Assembly: GCF_003339815.1 (NCBI RefSeq)
Contig: NZ_PPTT01000013.1
Location: 1 to 64,000 of the forward strand
Direction: 5' to 3'
Origin: Eggerthella sinensis
GTDB taxonomy: Bacteria; Actinomycetota; Coriobacteriia; Coriobacteriales; Eggerthellaceae
Length of the DNA: 64,000 bases
Position 1 is the stretch's first letter. Every line of letters starts with the position of its first letter. The notes below the pieces were generated by a model. The model did not search any database, was not told the DNA's origin, and saw only the letters and a list, made by a program, of their open reading frames with translations. This document shows, piece after piece, positions 59,030-64,000 of the stretch. The position numbers and the translations under genes are program-made.

Positions 59030-60526
59030 CTACTTTTGTGCGTGTTCCTGTAGCAGGTCGATGAGTTCTTGCTTGGAGTGGACGTCGAGTTTCGCGTATA
59101 CGTTCTTCGCGTGGGTGCGCACGGTGTTCTCGGAGAGGCACAGCGCGTCGGCGATGTAGGCCTTGCTGCGCCCTTGCGCGATGAGCAGCGCCACCTCGGT
59201 CTCGCGCTCGGACAGGTCGAACGCGTCGCGAAACCACGCGTGCGCGTTCTGATCATCCTGCGTCTCGGGCAGTGCCGCCGGAGCGTTGCCGGGACTCGCG
59301 GTTGTCGCGGGCGTCCGTCGCACGCGCGCCTCGTCTTCGGTGAACAGCGGGCGCACGCGCAGAATGCCGTCCGACAGCAGCAGCGCCATGCTTGCCGCCA
59401 GTGCAAACACCACGATGCCGATGACGGCCGTCACCGCGTACGACGATGCGCCCACCGCTCCCAGCACCACGATGAGCACGCGGCCCGCATCGCGCGACAG
59501 CACGCGCGCGGCCCAGGCGAACCCGTACACGGCGTACACGTCGGTGGTGGTGTGGCGCGCCACGTCCTGCAGCGTCACCCACAGCACGCCCAGCATGAGC
59601 GTGTCGGCGATGTTCACCGTGGCAATGGCGAGCCCCGTGAAGTGTCCGGGAAACACCGACAGGATGAGCATGCCCACGGCCACGAGCATGATTTCGATAC
59701 GCCACAAAAACGAGAAGCTCAGCCGCTTGTTCTTCACGATGAACCACCAGATGATGAACAGGCTGATAATCACCACGCCCATCTGATGCACGGTGCGCTG
59801 AAACGCGTCCATGGGCACGGGCTCGCCTGCGGGGAAGCCCCGCGAGATGCCCAGCGCCAGCCCGAACACCGCAAGACCGCCGAAGATGAACAGCATGGTG
59901 GTACGCGGCTCTTTGTCGTACACGGGCTCGGGCGTCGCCTGCGCTCCCACATCCACCTTCATGGCACGCTGATAGCACAAAAGCGCGATGGCCGGCATGA
60001 ACATGCTCACCGTGTAGCTGAGCGCCTCGGGCGCGAAGCTGAGCGCGAGCCCGCCGAGCGATCCGAGCGCCAGCGACAGGAACCCGTACAGCACGGCTTG
60101 GCGCAATCCCAGCCGCACGTAGGCTGCCGTCCACATGCCGCCGCCAAGCGCCCCGCCGATGCCGGCGCACACGCTTGCCACCGCCAGGATTTCGACGGCG
60201 CCGGTTTCCTTGCCCGCCAAGATGAGCACGGTGGAAAACGTCATGACGGCAAACCCGAGCCACGCCACCGCGGTGCGCCCGCTCTTGGAAAACGGCTTGT
60301 GCAGCGCAATAGCCGCGCCGATGACCATGACCAATCCGTATGCGAGGTTGTTGACGATGGTGAACAGCCCGTCGTCGCTCTGCGTGTACGAAGCGAACAG
60401 GTTGACCTGCAACCACACGCGCGTGGCGGCAAGGCCTAAAAACGACGGCAGAAACGCGCCGGTCAGGGCGAGTAGCGAGTTCGTTCGAGCGGCTTCGCTC
60501 GCAGGTGCCATCCATCCTCGATTCAT
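59030..60526 (-). CDS. Membrane-bound LuxR-type regulator (next to a FAD reductase)
   Basis: The 498-residue protein has about twelve helices (residues 15-390) and a LuxR helix-turn-helix (LSERETEVALLIAQGRSKAY, LSENTVRTHAKNVYAKLDV). The ATG at 60526 (MNRGWMAP) is chosen over the upstream GTG at 60601, which lies inside the repeat region. It is divergent from the reductase at 60723 and probably controls it. Confidence 0.85.
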   Translation of the reverse strand: MNRGWMAPASEAARTNSLLALTGAFLPSFLGLAATRVWLQVNLFASYTQSDDGLFTIVNNLAYGLVMVIGAAIALHKPFSKSGRTAVAWLGFAVMTFSTVLILAGKETGAVEILAVASVCAGIGGALGGGMWTAAYVRLGLRQAVLYGFLSLALGSLGGLALSFAPEALSYTVSMFMPAIALLCYQRAMKVDVGAQATPEPVYDKEPRTTMLFIFGGLAVFGLALGISRGFPAGEPVPMDAFQRTVHQMGVVIISLFIIWWFIVKNKRLSFSFLWRIEIMLVAVGMLILSVFPGHFTGLAIATVNIADTLMLGVLWVTLQDVARHTTTDVYAVYGFAWAARVLSRDAGRVLIVVLGAVGASSYAVTAVIGIVVFALAASMALLLSDGILRVRPLFTEDEARVRRTPATTASPGNAPAALPETQDDQNAHAWFRDAFDLSERETEVALLIAQGRSKAYIADALCLSENTVRTHAKNVYAKLDVHSKQELIDLLQEHAQK

Positions 60527-60600
60527 GCAGGGAATACGGTAGGGCAATAAGTATATACGAGCGCGGCCGAACGTGCGCCTGGGCGCGATGCTCCCCCTCA

Positions 60601-60651
60601 CACCTTCCGGGTGAATCTGGGCGCCCTCGTGCGGTTTTCACCCGGAAGGTG
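60601..60651. promoter_or_regulatory. Inverted copies of a 13-base motif between LuxR and FAD reductase
   Basis: CACCTTCCGGGTG (60601-60613) and its exact complement CACCCGGAAGGTG (60639-60651) lie 38 bases apart. Each contains the TCACCC/GGGTGA-like half-site seen at 36081-36096. Confidence 0.65.
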
Positions 60652-60722
60652 GCTTCTGGTCTGCGCGTACGGCGCGTAGAGTGCAGGGCATGAAGCACCA
60701 TCCAGGGAGGAAAGGAACCATC

Positions 60723-62228
60723 ATGACGGGAACAAGCAAGAAGAACGCGGCAGCCATGCCGCTCACGCGTCGCCAGTTCGCCCAGGCGCTGACCGGCGGC
60801 TTGGCCACCATGGCTCTCGGCAGCCTTTTCGGCTGCGCGCCGCAGGAGGCAGCTGCGGCCGAAGCGCACGAGACGGTTGACTACGACGTGGTGGTATTGG
60901 GAGGCGGCGGCGCCGGCGTGACGGCAGCCGGCCAGGCGGCAGCCGCGGGCGCGAAGACGGTGCTGCTTGAGAAGATGGCGTGGCTCGCGGGCTCCAGCTC
61001 GCTCGCCATCGGCACTTTCTACGGCGCGGGCACGCAGCTGCAGAAGGACGCGGGCATCGAGGACGACCCGGCGGGGCTGCTCGAGTACTTCCTGTCGCGT
61101 GGCGGCGACAAGCTCGATTATGACGTGCAGAAGTTCTGCGCCGAGCACTTCGGCGAAACCATCGACTGGCTGACGGGCGAGCTGGGCGTGCCCTTCAAGG
61201 AGACGGTGTCGAAGAAGGGCAAAGACCCGGTGCCGCGCGGCCACAACTGTGCCAACAACGCCATGGACGCCCTGCGCGCCGTGACGGCGTACGCCCAGGA
61301 GCATGGTGCCGAGTTCCATTTCGGCACGACGGTGGAATCGCTCGTGGTGGACTCGAGCGGTGCGGTGACCGGCGTGCTTGCGAAGCGCGGCAACGGCTCG
61401 GTGGTGTGCTACAACGCGAGGAGCGTTATCGTGTCCACCGGCGGCTTCTGCCGCAACGTGGAGATGATCGACGAGTACTGCCCCGACTACACGGGCGTGT
61501 ATACGGAGGTGGGCGTCGGCTGCACGGGCGAGGGCCTGCGCATGGGCCTCGACATCGGCGCCGATTACGTGGGCCATGGCGGCACGAACGGCATCCTCGC
61601 GTGTCCGGTGGAGCCGGGCCAGTCGAAGCTCATCAGCAACAAGGCGCTGTGGGTGAACAGCTTGGGCGAGCGCTTCGCGAACGAAGCGGGCCAGACCCAC
61701 GACATCTACTACGACGTGGCGCATTTCGACGATCAGAAGTTCTTCGCGGTGTACGACCAGGCCATGGTGGAGTCGCTTGACGACGACCTGCGCTCCAAGC
61801 TGGAATTCGGCCTCGAGCAGGGCATGTTCGCGAAAGCCGACACGGTGGCCGAAGCGGCGAGCGCGCTCGGCATCGACGGCGCCGCAGCGCAGGCGACGCT
61901 CGACGCGTACAACGAGCTTGCTGCCGCGGGCGAGGACACCCAGTTCAAGAAGAAGGCCGAGAACCTCATTCCGCTCACCGCGGCCCCGTACTACGTGCTC
62001 ACCATGGGCGTGTGCACGCATGGCAGCTTCGGCGGCTACCGCGTGAACACCGACTTCCAGGTGCTCGACACCGACGGCCAGCCCATTCAGAACCTCTACG
62101 CGGCGGGCGAAGTATGCTGCGGCACGTTCATCTACGATGACTACCCGGCGGGCGGCTGCGGCCTCAACTGGTCGTACACCTCCGGTCGCTTCTCCGGTGC
62201 CAACGCGGCGAAGGCGGCCATCGCCTAG
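60723..62228 (+). CDS. Tat-exported FAD-dependent reductase (second)
   Basis: The 501-residue protein has a Tat leader (LTRRQFAQALTGG) and the FAD motif VVLGGGGAGVTAAGQAAAAG with EKMAWLAGSSS. The C-terminal GGCGLNWSYTSGRFSGANAA closes the FAD fold. It is a fumarate-reductase-type protein lacking haem or FMN domains; the substrate is unknown. Compared with the first such protein it is 75 residues shorter. GGAGGAAAGG precedes the ATG at 60723. Confidence 0.82.
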   Translation: MTGTSKKNAAAMPLTRRQFAQALTGGLATMALGSLFGCAPQEAAAAEAHETVDYDVVVLGGGGAGVTAAGQAAAAGAKTVLLEKMAWLAGSSSLAIGTFYGAGTQLQKDAGIEDDPAGLLEYFLSRGGDKLDYDVQKFCAEHFGETIDWLTGELGVPFKETVSKKGKDPVPRGHNCANNAMDALRAVTAYAQEHGAEFHFGTTVESLVVDSSGAVTGVLAKRGNGSVVCYNARSVIVSTGGFCRNVEMIDEYCPDYTGVYTEVGVGCTGEGLRMGLDIGADYVGHGGTNGILACPVEPGQSKLISNKALWVNSLGERFANEAGQTHDIYYDVAHFDDQKFFAVYDQAMVESLDDDLRSKLEFGLEQGMFAKADTVAEAASALGIDGAAAQATLDAYNELAAAGEDTQFKKKAENLIPLTAAPYYVLTMGVCTHGSFGGYRVNTDFQVLDTDGQPIQNLYAAGEVCCGTFIYDDYPAGGCGLNWSYTSGRFSGANAAKAAIA

Positions 62229-62247
62229 GCAGACCAGCGGCCCAAAA

Positions 62248-62290
62248 CAGCGAGAAGCCCCGGGACATGTCGCCCCGGGGCTTCTCGCTG
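62248..62290. terminator. Terminator between the FAD reductase and ACP gene
   Basis: A 17-bp stem (62248-62264 with 62274-62290) with a 9-base loop serves both converging genes. Confidence 0.85.
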
Positions 62291-62298
62291 TAACGAAC

Positions 62299-62517
62299 CT
62301 ACAAAGAGTCGATGTAGGTTACGAGATCGCCGACGGTGTCGAGCCCTTCGGGCTCGCCGAAGTCCACTTCGCAGGCCTCTTCGAGGTCGCAGATCAGCTC
62401 AACCATGTCGAGCGAATCGATGCCGAGCGAATCGAACGTCGAGGCGGGCTCAACGGTGGCGGGGTCGATGTCAAGGTTTTCCTCGAGGATCTTCGTAATG
62501 GTGTCGATGGTTGCCAT
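62299..62517 (-). CDS. acpP: Acyl carrier protein
   Basis: This 72-residue protein has the phosphopantetheine site GIDSLDMVEL (Ser35) and the acidic helix pattern of ACP. It carries acyl chains in fatty acid synthesis. The start at 62517 gives the typical size. It stands alone, away from any fab genes in the window. Confidence 0.93.
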   Translation of the reverse strand: MATIDTITKILEENLDIDPATVEPASTFDSLGIDSLDMVELICDLEEACEVDFGEPEGLDTVGDLVTYIDSL

Positions 62518-62574
62518 GCCGCTCCTATCGTCTGGTTTCGGTAGCACCCATTGTATCGGACAACGCACGAAGAG

Positions 62575-63177
62575 TTAACCAACGGGCAGGAGTTCGGTAA
62601 TCTCCACAAAGGTGCATACGGCAAGCTGTTCGTCGGCGTCCTTCAGCTTCCCGATGACGGATTCGTCTTCCACGAGGGTCGCTTTCACTACCGAACCCTG
62701 GTGGCGCAGCTCTTTCGTCTCCGCCGTCGGATTCGGCACGTCGAAGGCGATCATGCCGATCTTCGCTCGCTCGAAGTTCGCCTTCGTCTGGTTTTCGGCC
62801 CAGGTGAACGCGACGTACGTTCCGTCGATCATGGCCGCAGGCACGAAGATGGCGATGTTCGGCGTGCCGTCCTCGTTCGAGGTGGAGACGACGCATTCGG
62901 TCTGGTACGCCATGACGGCGTCTTGCAGCTGCGTTTCGGCGAAGGTGGTGTACTTGTTTGTGGCCAGGCTTGCGGAGGATACCGCGTCGACCCACTCGTG
63001 CACTTCGTCTGCGCTCGCATCCACCTCTTGCACTGGCGCTTCGGCAGCGACGCTTTGCTGCTGCGGCGCGCATCCCGTCAGGCCGGCGCCCGCCATGATG
63101 CCGAGAACGCCCGTCGCCGTGATCCCCTGAATAAACGAACGTCGGTTGAGTTGCTTGCTCTGAGATTGTTCTTCCAT
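62575..63177 (-). CDS. Tat-exported pyridoxamine oxidase-like flavin-binding protein
   Basis: The 200-residue protein has a Tat leader (NRRSFIQG) with a lipobox-like LTGC, then a split-barrel fold of the PNPOx type (ECVVSTSNEDGTPNIAIFVP, then VAFTWAENQTKANFE and VKATLVED). Such folds bind FMN or F420. Most members are cytosolic, so the Tat leader is unusual. It is divergent from what is probably the fifth membrane LuxR gene. Confidence 0.7.
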   Translation of the reverse strand: MEEQSQSKQLNRRSFIQGITATGVLGIMAGAGLTGCAPQQQSVAAEAPVQEVDASADEVHEWVDAVSSASLATNKYTTFAETQLQDAVMAYQTECVVSTSNEDGTPNIAIFVPAAMIDGTYVAFTWAENQTKANFERAKIGMIAFDVPNPTAETKELRHQGSVVKATLVEDESVIGKLKDADEQLAVCTFVEITELLPVG

Positions 63178-63271
63178 GATTCATCCCTTCTGACAGAGGG
63201 GCGCGCATTCGCTCGCCCCGTTCCCTTGTTTTTAGGATTCTGCCTCGAAGACGGCGGTTCGCCTTGCCGCC

Positions 63272-63321
63272 TTTTGCGGTATTTTGCTCCGCTTCGCCTC
63301 TGCCCTGTTTTGCGGTATTTT
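63272..63321 (+). repeat. Direct repeats TTTTGCGGTATTTT in the divergent gap
   Basis: TTTTGCGGTATTTT occurs at 63272-63285 and 63308-63321, 36 bases apart start to start. It lies between the PNPOx-like gene and the LuxR-like gene and is a candidate binding site. Confidence 0.6.
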
Positions 63322-63410
63322 TTGTTTTGGCCGTTTGAGGCGCGAGGTGTGCGGGGCATCGGGGCCGCCCAACGGTTAGAATACGGAGGTACTTGACGCG
63401 AGAGGGGATC

Positions 63411-64000
63411 ATGCAAGACAGCCGCTACGCAACGCAGGCAGCAGACTATCGTCGGTTCTTCGTCAACGGTCGGACGCTGGCGCTTGCGCTGGGATACGGG
63501 CTGTTTCGGGGTGCCAATTCTCTGCTGTACTCCTCGGCGCTCGCCTCGGTGCCCACGTCAACGCTGTTCATCGCCGACATGTCCTTCTCCATGACAACCG
63601 CGCTGTCGTCGCTGCTGTGCGCGCTCGTGGTGATGGCGCTTGCGTGGAAGGGCTTCATCCCCGGTTTCCGCCTACCCGTGATGCTGCCGGCATTGCTGCT
63701 GCTCCTGGTTGCCGCTCCCGCCGTGGCTCCTTGGATCGCTCCCGGCTCATCGGGGGTGTTCGTGTTCTTGGCGCTGACGTACGGCGTTGCATCGACGTGC
63801 CTGAACCTCTCGTGGCTCGAGGTTGTGGCCCATCAGACGCCGGCGCGGATCGCGGGCATTCTGGCGCTGGGCATGCTGGTGAAAAGCTTGATCACGTTGG
63901 CGTGCGGCAGCCTGATGGGCGTGCCGTTCGTCGTCGCGGTGGGCGTGCTGCTCATCGGCGCGGTCGCGTTGCTGCTGCGCGCGAGGGGCCGCGCGTGGCT
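63411..64000 (+). CDS. Membrane protein, N-terminal part (probably a fifth membrane LuxR)
   Basis: The frame is open from the ATG at 63411 to the window end (196 codons), so the gene is truncated. It starts MQDSRYATQAADYRRFFVN and continues with at least five hydrophobic helices (e.g. LLCALVVMALAWKGF, VMLPALLLLLVAAPAVAP). AGAGGGG precedes the ATG. The layout and its place opposite an exported redox gene match the other membrane LuxR genes, but the helix-turn-helix would lie beyond the window. Confidence 0.6.
   Translation, partial: MQDSRYATQAADYRRFFVNGRTLALALGYGLFRGANSLLYSSALASVPTSTLFIADMSFSMTTALSSLLCALVVMALAWKGFIPGFRLPVMLPALLLLLVAAPAVAPWIAPGSSGVFVFLALTYGVASTCLNLSWLEVVAHQTPARIAGILALGMLVKSLITLACGSLMGVPFVVAVGVLLIGAVALLLRARGRAW

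Overview
The window is high-GC DNA from an actinobacterium of class Coriobacteriia. The best guess is the family Eggerthellaceae, Eggerthella-like. The grounds are several Tat-exported reductases without their own haem domain, molybdopterin and FMN redox proteins, and at least four (probably five) LuxR-type regulators with about twelve membrane helices at the N-terminus, each beside a reductase. This assignment is an inference from gene content; no database search was run.

Layout. (1) 1-200: the 3' end of a 5S rRNA and two hairpins. (2) 210-13872: a compact minus-strand block of non-contractile phage tail genes (tail terminator, major tail protein, two chaperones, tape measure, two baseplate proteins, a tail fibre) and a lysis cassette, governed by a divergent CI/LexA-like repressor. 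No terminase, portal, capsid, integrase or replication gene is present, so this looks like a tailocin (phage-tail-like bacteriocin) or a trimmed prophage. (3) 14093-18538: a five-gene exported respiratory operon with FeS, NrfD, cytochrome c and sulfite-oxidase-type modules. (4) 18776-20360: small regulators. (5) 20407-24835: ApbE, a membrane LuxR, a lipoprotein with two FMN-attachment motifs and a riboflavin ECF S-component, which together resemble a flavin-based extracellular electron transfer locus. (6) 25130-28681: infA-rpmJ-rpsM-rpsK-rpsD-rpoA-rplQ. (7) 28881-34098: small charged proteins, an MFS pump, EcfT, a MerR regulator and TrmO. (8) 34201-37669: a FAD reductase with a divergent membrane LuxR. 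(9) 37778-42000: an orphan Panacea-domain protein, enolase and an MFS-CBS fusion. (10) 42263-50588: moeA and mogA converge on a DmsA-DmsB-DmsB-DmsC operon, followed by another divergent membrane LuxR. (11) 50650-58991: alr, uracil-DNA glycosylase, Fic, CorA, the NfnAB/SudBA-like pair and folC. (12) 59030-64000: a membrane LuxR and a divergent FAD reductase, acyl carrier protein, an exported split-barrel flavoprotein and the start of what is probably a fifth membrane LuxR.

How the genes fit together. Much of the window serves anaerobic respiration. MoeA and MogA make the molybdenum cofactor used by DmsA and perhaps by the sulfite-oxidase-like proteins. ApbE attaches FMN to the exported lipoprotein, and the RibU-like protein and EcfT may bring flavin in. 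Each terminal reductase appears to have a private membrane-bound regulator. Palindromes with TCACCC/GGGTGA half-sites lie in two of the divergent intergenic regions and are candidate binding sites.
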